A stretch of 64,000 bases of DNA from Arenibacter sp. F26102. Its GTDB lineage: Bacteria; Bacteroidota; Bacteroidia; Flavobacteriales; Flavobacteriaceae. A program made the translations under genes and the position numbers. This document shows positions 1-8,323 of this stretch, in pieces. The notes under the pieces were generated by a model. It was not told the origin of the DNA, ran no database searches, and was given only the letters and a program-made list of their open reading frames with translations. Each line of letters starts with the position of its first letter. Position 1 is the stretch's first letter. The DNA is taken from contig NZ_JALKBC010000005.1 in assembly GCF_023015865.1 (NCBI RefSeq), positions 405,734 through 469,733 of the forward strand, in the 5' to 3' direction.

Positions 1-84
1 GAAGGATTGGTGAAAGATAAGGAAGCCACCTTAAAAGTGAAAAATTGTTCGGAGAAGGCCATTATAGAGAGTATCTCCTATTAG
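1..84 (+). CDS. C-terminal end of an unidentified protein (partial)
   Basis: An open frame enters from the left edge and ends at a TAG at 82-84, giving 27 residues that end KNCSEKAIIESISY. It converges on the proline dehydrogenase gene and the two stop codons overlap by a few bases, which is common between real flavobacterial genes. The fragment is too short to identify. It could be a chance open frame. Confidence 0.4.
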   Translation, partial: EGLVKDKEATLKVKNCSEKAIIESISY

Positions 85-1247
85 ATCCTTCTTCTCTTTC
101 TTTCTTTTTTTAAGAGGGTAAGCTCCCGGCTGGTCTGTCCTGCAACTGAAGTGTTCTCCTCTGCCCTACGTATTAAATAGGGCATTACATCCTTAACAGG
201 TCCAAATGGCAGGTATTTAGCCACGTTATAAGCTTCTTTTGCCAAATTGAAAGAGATATGGTCACTCATGCCATAAAGTTGTCCAAACCAAATCCGAGGA
301 TCGTTGTGCCTAATATTCTTAGCTTTCATCTGTTCCATTATGCGGTAGCTGCTCAATTCGTTATGTGTTCCTGCAAAAAGTGAAATGGTGTCCAAATTAT
401 CTATCATGTAGGCAACAACCTTGTCAAAATTTTCGTCGGTAGCTTTTTTTGACGGACATATCGGTGATGGATAGCCTTTTTCCTCGGCCCTATCATTTTC
501 TTTTTCCATATAGGCTCCCCGCACCACTTTTAGTCCAATGCAATAATTGTTTTTTACAGCATCTTTATGGAGCCTTTTTAAATAGTCCAGTCGGTCCCAT
601 CTGTACGTTTGTAAGGTATTAAAGACTATGGCTTTCTTCTGGTTGTATTTCCTCATCATTTCTTCGGCCAAATCATCCGCAGGACCTTGCATCCAACTTT
701 CTTCAGCATCGATTAAAATAGATACTTCCAAGTCGTGTGCCTTTTTGCAAACTTTGTCATATCTATTCACCACGCGTTGCCACTCTGCTTTTTCGTCATT
801 GGTCAGGTCCTTACCTTCCATAATCTTCTGGTAAAGTTTAAATCGTCCAAATCCGGTAGGTTTAAATACAATGAAGGGTATTGCAGGATTCTCCTTAACA
901 AAATCCAGGGTTTTCAAGGCCTTTTCATAGCAGGAATCCAATTGATTCTCAACCTCTTGCCCTTCAACCGAATAATCCAAAATGGTACTTACCCCCTTTT
1001 CAAACATTTTGTCGGCGACCACCAAACATTCTTCCTCGGTGACTCCTCCGCAGAAATGATCAAAAACACTGGCCCGGATAAGTTTTTCTACTGGTAAATG
1101 GGCTTTTATGGCAAAGTTGGTCACTGCAGTACCAATTTTAACGAGGGGTTCGTTTGCGATTAATTTGAATAAAAAATAGGCCCTTTCTAATTCTGAGTCG
1201 GTTTTAAGGGCAAATGCCGTTGCAGTATCCTCAAAAATATCCTTCAT
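81..1247 (-). CDS. Proline dehydrogenase
   Basis: This 388-residue protein is a monofunctional, FAD-dependent proline dehydrogenase. It oxidises L-proline to 1-pyrroline-5-carboxylate and passes electrons to quinone at the membrane. The TIM-barrel core carries the family motifs GLKVVRGAYMEKE (about 240) and, near the C-terminus, YLIRRAEENTSVAGQ, whose paired arginines bind the substrate carboxylate. Length is normal for the short Bacteroidetes form without the P5C dehydrogenase half. It is divergent from aroB, a pairing common in flavobacteria. A -7 element (1270-1277) lies 22 bases upstream of the ATG. No P5C dehydrogenase lies in the window. Confidence 0.95.
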   Translation of the reverse strand: MKDIFEDTATAFALKTDSELERAYFLFKLIANEPLVKIGTAVTNFAIKAHLPVEKLIRASVFDHFCGGVTEEECLVVADKMFEKGVSTILDYSVEGQEVENQLDSCYEKALKTLDFVKENPAIPFIVFKPTGFGRFKLYQKIMEGKDLTNDEKAEWQRVVNRYDKVCKKAHDLEVSILIDAEESWMQGPADDLAEEMMRKYNQKKAIVFNTLQTYRWDRLDYLKRLHKDAVKNNYCIGLKVVRGAYMEKENDRAEEKGYPSPICPSKKATDENFDKVVAYMIDNLDTISLFAGTHNELSSYRIMEQMKAKNIRHNDPRIWFGQLYGMSDHISFNLAKEAYNVAKYLPFGPVKDVMPYLIRRAEENTSVAGQTSRELTLLKKERKRRRI

Positions 1248-1269
1248 TTATATGAATTTATTAAGGATT

Positions 1270-1277
1270 CAAATATA
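1270..1277 (-). promoter_or_regulatory. -7 promoter element of proline dehydrogenase
   Basis: On the minus strand this reads TATATTTG, an exact match to the Bacteroidetes sigma-70 -7 consensus TAnnTTTG, 22 bases upstream of the ATG. No clear -33 TTG was seen. Confidence 0.55.
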
Positions 1278-1339
1278 AGTACAGATTTTATATTCTTATC
1301 ATATAAAATAGTGTTTATTTTGCCATAAATTGATCAATA

Positions 1340-2401
1340 ATGAAATCTATTACGACACCTACTTACGCAGTACATTTTAATGAAAAGGCTTATGAGGCCT
1401 TGAACAATCATTTGTCCAAAGCCAATTATTCCAAAATGTTTATTTTGGTTGATGAAAATACCCATAATTGTTGTCTGCCTATTTTTATGTCGAAAATTGA
1501 AGGCGAATACGATTTTGAAATTATTGAAATAGAAGAAGGTGAGATTAATAAAAATATAGCAACCTGTACTCAGGTTTGGGAAGTTCTGTCAGAATTGGAT
1601 GCGGACCGAAAAAGTGCTATGATCAACCTTGGCGGTGGTGTGGTTACAGACCTTGGGGGCTTTGTGGCATCCTGTTTTAAAAGGGGGATAGATTTTATTA
1701 ACGTCCCCACTACCCTATTGTCCATGGTTGATGCCTCTGTTGGAGGGAAAACCGGCGTTGACCTGGGGCCTTTAAAGAATCAGGTCGGGGTTATTAATCA
1801 ACCACAGATAGTGGTTGTGGATACCAACTATTTGGATACCTTGGACCAACGGCAATTGAATAGTGGTTATGCTGAAATGCTTAAACACGGTCTTATTAGT
1901 AATGCCAGTTATTGGGAAACTTTAAAAGGCAATACAAGTTTTGAGAATTTGGATGAGTATATTCTAACATCAGTGTCCATTAAAAATGAAGTTGTGCAGC
2001 AGGACCCCACTGAGCAGCATCTTAGAAAAATATTAAACTATGGGCATACCCTTGGTCATGCGGTAGAATCCTATTTTTTGGAAAGTGAAGAACACGAACT
2101 GCTTTTGCATGGAGAGGCTATTGCCATTGGAATGATTCTGGAGGGATATCTTTCATTTAAATTAACGGGTCTGAGTAAAAATGCGCTGGAAGATATCAAG
2201 ACTACCTTTCTGGAGAGGTATAAAAAAATATCTTTTGAACAGAAGGATATTGATGCCATCCTAGGCTTGTTGAAATTTGACAAGAAAAATTCACATGGTA
2301 ATATCAATTTTGTTTTGTTGAAAAATATTGGAGAACCGGCAATTGATATAAAAGTAGCCCCGGAATTACTGGAACAATCTTTTGCTTACTACGCCGAATA
2401 A
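1340..2401 (+). CDS. aroB: 3-Dehydroquinate synthase
   Basis: A 353-residue cytoplasmic enzyme that cyclises DAHP to 3-dehydroquinate, the second step of the shikimate pathway, using NAD+ and a divalent metal. The N-terminal NAD-binding half has GGGVVTDLGGFVAS and the following VPTTLLSMVDASVGGKTGVD. The C-terminal half has the zinc ligands in SGYAEMLKHG, GHTLGHAVES and LLHGEAIAIG. Length matches the family. No other shikimate gene is adjacent, so it looks like a single transcription unit divergent from proline dehydrogenase. Confidence 0.97.
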   Translation: MKSITTPTYAVHFNEKAYEALNNHLSKANYSKMFILVDENTHNCCLPIFMSKIEGEYDFEIIEIEEGEINKNIATCTQVWEVLSELDADRKSAMINLGGGVVTDLGGFVASCFKRGIDFINVPTTLLSMVDASVGGKTGVDLGPLKNQVGVINQPQIVVVDTNYLDTLDQRQLNSGYAEMLKHGLISNASYWETLKGNTSFENLDEYILTSVSIKNEVVQQDPTEQHLRKILNYGHTLGHAVESYFLESEEHELLLHGEAIAIGMILEGYLSFKLTGLSKNALEDIKTTFLERYKKISFEQKDIDAILGLLKFDKKNSHGNINFVLLKNIGEPAIDIKVAPELLEQSFAYYAE

Positions 2402-2520
2402 GAGTTACACCTACTAAAAACATCCTTTTTACAACTCTTTAACAGATTGATTCTCAATTTTATATAGTTTAGGTAATATAAATAACCCTCCTGATTTTTA
2501 TTAGGGTAAAAAACCAGACT

Positions 2521-2847
2521 ATGTTACGGAAACTTGTTGATTACAAAAAACTAAGTCATGAAGTGGCTTCCTGCTTAATAGAGATGTATCCTGATGGCTA
2601 CGGTGATGAAGATATTATTATGTTCAAAAATATCCATGGCGAAATTATTGAGGCTGTGGAGGTAAAAACCCAGGATTGTATTTATTTGGTGAAAATAAGT
2701 AAAAGCCTGGCCAATTTTATTTCCAATTTCGAGGATAATATGGAAAAGGAATTGGAGGGTCAACCAGAGTCGGTAGAATTTGTTTCCCCTTCAGGTGAAC
2801 CGGAATTGGAATTTAACCAAGAGGAGGAAGAATCACAACTGGACTAA
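2521..2847 (+). CDS. Conserved hypothetical acidic protein
   Basis: A 108-residue soluble protein of unknown function. It has no signal peptide or membrane segment. The first 80 residues look like a small alpha/beta fold (YKKLSHEVASCLIEMYPDGY, then EAVEVKTQDCIYLVKIS), and the last 30 are very acidic (ending NQEEEESQLD) and probably unstructured. Start is the ATG after a 119-base gap from aroB. The stop overlaps the convergent DinB gene by 4 bases. It resembles small proteins common in Flavobacteriaceae, but I cannot name a domain. Confidence 0.75.
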   Translation: MLRKLVDYKKLSHEVASCLIEMYPDGYGDEDIIMFKNIHGEIIEAVEVKTQDCIYLVKISKSLANFISNFEDNMEKELEGQPESVEFVSPSGEPELEFNQEEEESQLD

Positions 2848-3365
2848 GGCTGTAGATATCTGTTGGCAATTATCTGTTGATGGTGCTTTTGGTGGCCGCA
2901 GATTACAAATCCCAGTGTAGCAACCGTCCATTCTATATTGCTTGCGATGCCGGTTCGAGTAAGATCTTCATTGTCCAAATTAAGGAACAGGCTAATGGAC
3001 GCTTCCCTAACCGCTTTAAATTCGGTAATCAAACTTTCCTTGCTCCTAGTTTTTGCTTTGGAGTATTTAACATAATGGTCCTGGTCAAAACCGGGCAAAG
3101 GGGTGTTGTCCCCCCGCAAAAAACGTAGAGCCCTGTATTGAAATACACGCTCGGCATCAATAATATGTACAATTACCTCAGCAATGGTCCATTTACCCAA
3201 GGTGTATGTACTATTTAATTTTTCATCAGGAATACTTTCAAGAAACTGAATGAAATTAGTTTTACCCAATGCCAAAAGATCGTTTAATTCGCTATCGTCC
3301 AATACGGAAAGATAAGTCCCATAAAACTGATTGTAGGCTTCCTGTGGTAGACTGGATTTTCTCAT
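2844..3365 (-). CDS. DinB/YfiT-like metal-binding hydrolase family protein
   Basis: A 173-residue four-helix-bundle protein of the DinB superfamily. Members bind a metal through three histidines and act as thiol-dependent transferases or hydrolases; the substrate here is unknown. Family marks are TYTLGKWTIAEVIVHIIDAERVFQYRALRFLRG (the first His lies in the VIVHIIDAER helix) and the C-terminal CGHQKHHQQII, which supplies the other histidines. Monocistronic, downstream of the Lrp-type regulator on the same strand but separated from it by a terminator at 3439-3463. Confidence 0.88.
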   Translation of the reverse strand: MRKSSLPQEAYNQFYGTYLSVLDDSELNDLLALGKTNFIQFLESIPDEKLNSTYTLGKWTIAEVIVHIIDAERVFQYRALRFLRGDNTPLPGFDQDHYVKYSKAKTRSKESLITEFKAVREASISLFLNLDNEDLTRTGIASNIEWTVATLGFVICGHQKHHQQIIANRYLQP

Positions 3366-3438
3366 ATGTCTATATTTTTTGGATCATTAAGGCTAATGTT
3401 TTTCTTGGGAGTTATTGTTCATAGATAAAAAACAAAAA

Positions 3439-3463
3439 ATCCCAAACAAAAACTGCTTGGGAT
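3439..3463 (-). terminator. Rho-independent terminator of the Lrp/AsnC gene
   Basis: Stem ATCCCAA/TTGGGAT (3439-3445 with 3457-3463). Read on the minus strand it is followed by a T-rich run. It lies 30 bases after the stop of the regulator gene. Confidence 0.65.
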
Positions 3464-3492
3464 CTTTAACATTTTTTGTCTTTAATGATCAA

Positions 3493-3972
3493 TTACATTT
3501 CATTGAAGATCGTGTGCATAAGACGTTTTTTGTCATTTATGCTCTCCTCCAAAGAAATCATGGTCTCTGTCCTGTCTATGCCATCAATATCATCAATTTT
3601 AAAAATTATGTTTTTGGCGTGATTGGTATCTCTGGCACGAATTTTACAGAAGATATTAAATTTCCCTGTTGTTATATGAGCCACGGTAACATTAGGAATC
3701 TGATTTAATCTTTCCAATACAAATTTGGTCTGATGAGTCTTTTCCAAAAATATGCCTACATAAGCTATAAAGGCATACCCAAGTTTAACATAGTCCAATG
3801 TAAGTGATGACCCTTTAATAATGCCAGCTTCTTCCATTTTCTTTACACGAACATGGACTGTTCCCGCAGAAATTAAAAGCTTTTTAGCAATATCGGTAAA
3901 TGGTGTTCTGGTATTGTCAATTAACATGTCCAGAATTTGATGGTCTATTTCGTCTAATTTTACTTTACCCAT
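3493..3972 (-). CDS. Lrp/AsnC family transcriptional regulator
   Basis: A 159-residue feast/famine-type regulator. The N-terminal winged HTH (about residues 5-55: LDEIDHQILDMLIDNTRTPF, then KLLISAGTVHVRVKKMEEAG) is followed by the RAM/ASNC ligand-binding domain (about 70-150). The family responds to amino acids, often leucine, lysine or asparagine; the effector here is not readable. It ends in a terminator, so it is probably monocistronic. Its targets may include amino-acid operons in this window, but no site could be assigned. Confidence 0.93.
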   Translation of the reverse strand: MGKVKLDEIDHQILDMLIDNTRTPFTDIAKKLLISAGTVHVRVKKMEEAGIIKGSSLTLDYVKLGYAFIAYVGIFLEKTHQTKFVLERLNQIPNVTVAHITTGKFNIFCKIRARDTNHAKNIIFKIDDIDGIDRTETMISLEESINDKKRLMHTIFNEM

Positions 3973-4084
3973 TAGTGTTTAATTTAAATGCAAAAATAGA
4001 AAATTATCGAATTAAATGTAATTAATATGTCATTTTTTTATGAAAACCGTAACTATTTTAGATTTTTTGAAAAAATAGTCCATT

Positions 4085-5185
4085 TTAGTCCAATATATTT
4101 GCTAGGTCAGGTTGATTTTTTATTGCGTTTAAGTCATTAGGATCAAGGCAATTATATGTTTTATGACCGAACTTGCCTTGTAAAACTCCAATTTCTTCCA
4201 ATTTCATCTTGAATTCAATATTATTATCTACAAGTGTTTCCACGAACAATATACCTGCACTATAGCCTGAATTATGTTTGGTATTAAGAATTTGAACATT
4301 CTGAATCAGGATGTCATAATATAATTTGTTGTTGTCCGGAATATCAAAGTAGGAATCCAATTTGTATTGGTGGATCGTTTTGTTGGAAATTATTTCGATA
4401 GCCTTAAGCATGGCGATAAAAATATACTTCCTTGTATTTTCACGTTCATAGTCTTCGGGAAAATGACCTGATTCGAATAATATGGTGGGAATATTCAACA
4501 TTTGAAAAGTATCTCCCACACAATTGCTATTAAATCCATCATCATATCTCCCCACCTGGCCAGGAATATACTTTTGTAATTCCTCGTTCATGGCAACAAT
4601 TATCTGCATACTTATTCCCCTAGTTTTGGATATAGTTCTTTCCGGGTCATGTGCAGGGGCCAAAAAAGAAACAGTGGCAGGTTTGGAAGTGTTTCCTACA
4701 TTGAAAATAGTGCGCTGATCGTGTAAATTGAAACAGTAATCCGGTTTAAAATCCTCGTATATCCTTCTTAATACAATGCTCTCCGGTTGGGTCCGCTCCT
4801 GGGCGTCCCGATTTAAATCCACGCCATTGGCATTAACCCTGGTATAGGCCATGGCACCATCCGGATTTAAAATAGGCACAATTTTTATGGTACAAGTGTT
4901 AAGTATCGACTTTGCCCGACTTGAATTGGATTTTAGAAAGTTCATTAAATCCATGACCGCTTTAGTCGTGGTGGATTCGTTACCGTGCATTTGGGACCAC
5001 ATCAAAATTCTAAGTTCCCCTTCGCCTAAAGTAATGCTTTTAATGGCCCTACCCTCCACTGATGTTCCCTCGGTTTGGACCTTATAATCTTTGGAGATTG
5101 AATTTATAAATGGATCAATGTCATTATTTGTAATGTATCTTCCTTTTACGGATTCCTCTTTTATTTCATCATAATTTAATTGCAT
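4085..5185 (-). CDS. M14-family zinc carboxypeptidase
   Basis: A zinc metallopeptidase of the M14 carboxypeptidase family. The zinc site is readable as QMHGNES (HxxE) and a later His in FNLHDQRT. The substrate-binding NGVDLNRD and a likely catalytic Glu in ILFESGHF are also present. There is no signal peptide, so it probably acts on peptides or peptidoglycan fragments in the cytoplasm. The frame can be opened 15 codons further upstream at a TTG (5230), but that overlaps an excellent -7 element (5216-5223), so the ATG at 5185 giving 366 residues is preferred. Confidence 0.87.
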   Translation of the reverse strand: MQLNYDEIKEESVKGRYITNNDIDPFINSISKDYKVQTEGTSVEGRAIKSITLGEGELRILMWSQMHGNESTTTKAVMDLMNFLKSNSSRAKSILNTCTIKIVPILNPDGAMAYTRVNANGVDLNRDAQERTQPESIVLRRIYEDFKPDYCFNLHDQRTIFNVGNTSKPATVSFLAPAHDPERTISKTRGISMQIIVAMNEELQKYIPGQVGRYDDGFNSNCVGDTFQMLNIPTILFESGHFPEDYERENTRKYIFIAMLKAIEIISNKTIHQYKLDSYFDIPDNNKLYYDILIQNVQILNTKHNSGYSAGILFVETLVDNNIEFKMKLEEIGVLQGKFGHKTYNCLDPNDLNAIKNQPDLANILD

Positions 5186-5215
5186 GCGTACTACTCTGGT
5201 TTTGTTTAAACATTG

Positions 5216-5223
5216 CAAAGGTA
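5216..5223 (-). promoter_or_regulatory. -7 promoter element of the M14 peptidase
   Basis: The minus strand reads TACCTTTG, an exact TAnnTTTG match, 30 bases upstream of the ATG at 5185. It decides the start, because the alternative TTG at 5230 would lie upstream of the transcript. Confidence 0.55.
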
Positions 5224-5461
5224 GGTTCAAAATAATTTACAGATGTAAATTAATCTGTTTATAAATGTAAACAACATATGAGAGCAGTGTTATTGGTTGT
5301 GCAGGTTGTGGATGATGTTAAGGGCGGAAGATTTGAATCGACTATAGTTGAGTTATATATCTTTGCATATCAAATATATAAAATACCTTAGTTAAAGTTA
5401 TAAATTAATAAATGATATTTGATTTTTATATTTTGGTATAGAAAAATGAATATGGAATGAT

Positions 5462-5469
5462 TACTTTTG
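5462..5469 (+). promoter_or_regulatory. -7 promoter element of the XRE regulator gene
   Basis: TACTTTTG matches TAnnTTTG and lies 19 bases before the GTG start of the XRE gene. Confidence 0.5.
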
Positions 5470-5488
5470 TATTTAAATAATTACAACA

Positions 5489-5860
5489 GTGAACACTTCG
5501 GAACTAATAAAGAGGTTAGATCAAATTATGGGGTTCCACGATATATCCGCATCGGTTTTTGCGGATACGATTGGTGTACAGCGATCTGGTATATCCCATC
5601 TTTTGGCCGGCAGAAATAAGCCAAGTTTGGAATTCGTTCTTAAGGTGGTCGCGGCATTTCCGGATGTTGATCTGTATTGGCTGTTGTATGGTGAAGGTGT
5701 TTTTCCCAAAAAAGTTAAGGCTGCTCCTCCTGCGGAAACCCCGATAGCTAAGGTTGTTAAGAGTCAGGTTTTGGACGACCCTCCCTCCCGGGCTAAAACC
5801 ATAGATAAGATTATTATATTTTATTCCGACGGAAGCTTTAAATCTTATTCTGAAATATGA
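5489..5860 (+). CDS. XRE-family helix-turn-helix regulator
   Basis: A 123-residue DNA-binding protein starting at GTG. Residues 6-62 form a lambda-repressor-like HTH (SVFADTIGVQRSGISHLLAG holds helices 2 and 3). A short tail (about 75-123) carries a proline/alanine-rich linker and a strand-like end (DKIIIFYSDGSFKSYSEI) that may dimerise. It sits upstream of a small lipoprotein gene and terC, with a 56-base gap, and may share their transcript. Nothing phage-like surrounds it, so it is probably a chromosomal regulator. Confidence 0.85.
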   Translation: MNTSELIKRLDQIMGFHDISASVFADTIGVQRSGISHLLAGRNKPSLEFVLKVVAAFPDVDLYWLLYGEGVFPKKVKAAPPAETPIAKVVKSQVLDDPPSRAKTIDKIIIFYSDGSFKSYSEI

Positions 5861-5916
5861 ATTTGAATTATTGATTTTTTAGATGATTTCAGTCTCAAAT
5901 TTCTTTATTTTGTGTT

Positions 5917-6297
5917 ATGATTAAAAATATGACCATCGGCTTGGCCGTTCTCTTGTTTGGTGTGTGTTCCTGTTATGGGCCAGAAAGAAATTGCAGCGAT
6001 TTTAAAAATGGAAAATTCTCCTTTACGACGGAGATTTCAGGAGAAAATCTTACCACGACCTTTGTTAGGAATGATACTGTTGAGTTGGATTATTTCCGGG
6101 GAAAGGTAGATACCTCGTCGGTAAGGTGGATAAATGATTGCGAGTATATCGTTAAAAAGCTCCATCCAAAGAGCATGGCTGAGGAGAAATCCATTCACAT
6201 GAAGATTTTGTCAACAACCAATAATTCCTATACATTTGAATATAACGTTGTTGGTAGTACTAAAAAATCTAGGGGAACCGCAATTAAAATTGAGTAG
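5917..6297 (+). CDS. Small lipoprotein of unknown function
   Basis: A 126-residue predicted lipoprotein: the hydrophobic leader MIKNMTIGLAVLLFGVCSC provides a lipobox cysteine, followed by a compact beta-rich domain (CSDFKNGKFSFTTEI, VRWINDCEYIVKKLHP). Related flavobacterial proteins are sometimes labelled DNA topoisomerase IV, which the sequence does not support. The stop is two bases before the terC start, so the two genes are almost certainly co-transcribed. Probably anchored in the outer or inner membrane facing the periplasm. Confidence 0.75.
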   Translation: MIKNMTIGLAVLLFGVCSCYGPERNCSDFKNGKFSFTTEISGENLTTTFVRNDTVELDYFRGKVDTSSVRWINDCEYIVKKLHPKSMAEEKSIHMKILSTTNNSYTFEYNVVGSTKKSRGTAIKIE

Positions 6298-6299
6298 CT

Positions 6300-7103
6300 A
6301 TGTTTGAAATCTTATCGACTCCGGATGCATGGGTAGCCTTGCTTACGCTAACTTTCTTGGAGATTGTTCTAGGGATAGATAATATTATTTTCATCTCCAT
6401 TATTGCTAATAAATTACCTAAAAAACTGCAGGCTAAGGCAACCAATTTAGGACTGCTTTTGGCGATGGTACAAAGGATACTGTTACTTTTTGCTGTTTCT
6501 TTCTTAATTGGGCTTAAAAATCCGTTTTTCTATGTAGAATCCTCTTGGGTCTATTTGGGTGTAAGTGGGCAAGCTTTAATATTGTTTTTTGGAGGGCTCT
6601 TTCTGTTGTATAAGAGTACCTCGGAAATTCATGAAAAAATTGAAATGCCGGACCATGATGAAAGTCAGGTCAAGGCCAAGGGGGTTACAAGCTTTTCGAA
6701 TGCAATTGTTCAGATTATTCTAATCGATTTTATATTTTCCATAGATTCCATTCTTACTGCGGTTGGTATGACCAATGGTATAGGGAATAAGCCAGGAGAT
6801 GCGTTGTTGCTTATGATCATTGCTGTAGTGATTTCCATCATCATTATGATGGTTTTTGCCAATCCCATACGGTTGTTTATTAGCAAGCATCCTTCCATGC
6901 AGGTATTGGCGCTTTCTTTTTTGATCCTTATTGGGTTTATGCTTATTATGGAAGCTGCGCATTTAAGTCACGCTAAATTCTTTGGTAATGAAGTTGGTGC
7001 CATTCCTAAAGGTTATCTTTATTTTGCTATAGCATTTTCACTTTTCGTGGAGTTTTTGAACATTAGGATGAACAAGAATAAACCTTCTGTTTCCAAGGAA
7101 TAG
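6300..7103 (+). CDS. TerC-family integral membrane protein
   Basis: A 267-residue inner-membrane protein with about seven to nine hydrophobic segments. It belongs to the TerC/YjbE/Alx family, linked to export of manganese or other metals and to tellurium resistance. Diagnostic acidic membrane motifs are LEIVLGIDNIIFISIIANKLP near the N-terminus and QIILIDFIFSIDSILTAVG in the middle, whose aspartates are proposed metal ligands. It directly follows the small lipoprotein gene. No manganese riboswitch was seen upstream. Confidence 0.93.
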   Translation: MFEILSTPDAWVALLTLTFLEIVLGIDNIIFISIIANKLPKKLQAKATNLGLLLAMVQRILLLFAVSFLIGLKNPFFYVESSWVYLGVSGQALILFFGGLFLLYKSTSEIHEKIEMPDHDESQVKAKGVTSFSNAIVQIILIDFIFSIDSILTAVGMTNGIGNKPGDALLLMIIAVVISIIIMMVFANPIRLFISKHPSMQVLALSFLILIGFMLIMEAAHLSHAKFFGNEVGAIPKGYLYFAIAFSLFVEFLNIRMNKNKPSVSKE

Positions 7104-7291
7104 TAAGTCCCTGGATATATGGAATTCTTGACTTCTTTTTAAATATACGTGTTAAAGTCAAGTACAGCTTCTTAAAATAAAGCATGTTAATGCGATTTAT
7201 TTAAAGTTTTAGTTTAATCGAATGGAAATTTTAGGTGGAGTTGTAATGTCCTTTATGAATTGCTAAAAGATCTTTTTTTTTGTTCAAGGAA

Positions 7292-8239
7292 TTATGACTT
7301 ATCCTCTTTTGAGGTTTCTGTTTGGTAGTATTTAATTCTTCTTGTTTTGTAGGTGTTGTCCGGGGTAATGATTTGCTTGATCCAATTGCCCGATTCATGG
7401 CTGTCATATTGATAAATATACTCTTGGACCTTTATGGATTTACCATGTATATTTTTTAATGAGGTGAGCATGCCTTGGGTGTTGTAAGTGTAGGTGGAGC
7501 TTTCGGTTGGAACGAACGTTTTTTGACTTAAATTATAGGTAAACTTTTTTTCTAAGACCAGCTTATTGTTGCTATTGTAAGTTTGTTCCAGTGCTGTCTG
7601 AGGTTGGCCGTCCAGAAATTCCTTGGTTAGGATCAATTTTCCAACAGCATTATCTTTTCCTTTTACTTTTGAAGTCCGTATAGATTTGAAAATAATATCG
7701 TTCAAGTAGTAAGTCTCGGTAAACTCCCCTTTGTAAATCTCATATTTTATAGCAGTTTCATCTATGCCACTGTCATTGGTACGTTTTATAGTGGAGATTT
7801 TTCCAACTTCCCCGTAAACATATTCATATTGGTCTAGAAATTCTTTATTATATGAAATTATTTTCTCTGTAATCTTTTTGCCTTCGGTTGTATCCAATTC
7901 ATAAAAATTGGCAATTGAAGTGTTTTTTACAAAAATCCCATCCCTATAATTCTCCACCCGTTTTTCCAATAGCTCACTTCCGCTTAGTTTGTACTGTGTT
8001 ATGTCATAATCTGTGTCGCTATAGCGGGTAACCGCTTTGGTCAAGAACCCCTCTTCGTTGAAGTCGTACTCTTCCTTTCCGTAATCGGTAGCGACCAAAC
8101 AAGATTTAACCGGACCATTTAAATCAAAATCCTGTACTGTAAAAACCTTTATTTCTTGGGCAAGCATTTTTGCTGGAGAGGTAAACCCCAGAATATTGGA
8201 AATACAAAAAAGAATTATGGGCAAGTAGTTTTTCATCAT
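7292..8239 (-). CDS. Exported protein with RHS-like repeats, function unknown
   Basis: A 315-residue protein with an N-terminal signal peptide (hydrophobic residues about 4-26, then QEIKVF). The body is made of short beta-rich stretches with repeated Tyr motifs such as EYDFNEEGFLTKAV, YEYVYGEVGKISTI and YTYNTQGMLTSLKNI, resembling the YD/RHS-like repeats of many secreted Bacteroidetes proteins. It lacks the length, core and toxin end of real RHS proteins. Probably a periplasmic or surface protein. Monocistronic by spacing (188 bases from terC, convergent). Confidence 0.7.
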   Translation of the reverse strand: MMKNYLPIILFCISNILGFTSPAKMLAQEIKVFTVQDFDLNGPVKSCLVATDYGKEEYDFNEEGFLTKAVTRYSDTDYDITQYKLSGSELLEKRVENYRDGIFVKNTSIANFYELDTTEGKKITEKIISYNKEFLDQYEYVYGEVGKISTIKRTNDSGIDETAIKYEIYKGEFTETYYLNDIIFKSIRTSKVKGKDNAVGKLILTKEFLDGQPQTALEQTYNSNNKLVLEKKFTYNLSQKTFVPTESSTYTYNTQGMLTSLKNIHGKSIKVQEYIYQYDSHESGNWIKQIITPDNTYKTRRIKYYQTETSKEDKS

Positions 8240-8323
8240 ATGTCAAAATTAGTCTTTATAAGGTCATAACAAAAGGAAAAATTAAACATTGCTATGGTGT
8301 AGCTTAGTTGATGGAGTTATTTT

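Noticed and set aside
5917..6297. DNA topoisomerase IV label sometimes given to this small lipoprotein family
   Set aside because: The protein is 126 residues with a lipoprotein signal and has no topoisomerase motif.
7127..7162. Stem CTTGACTT/AAGTCAAG after terC
   Set aside because: Eight AT-rich pairs with a 20-base loop and no T-run; not a convincing terminator.
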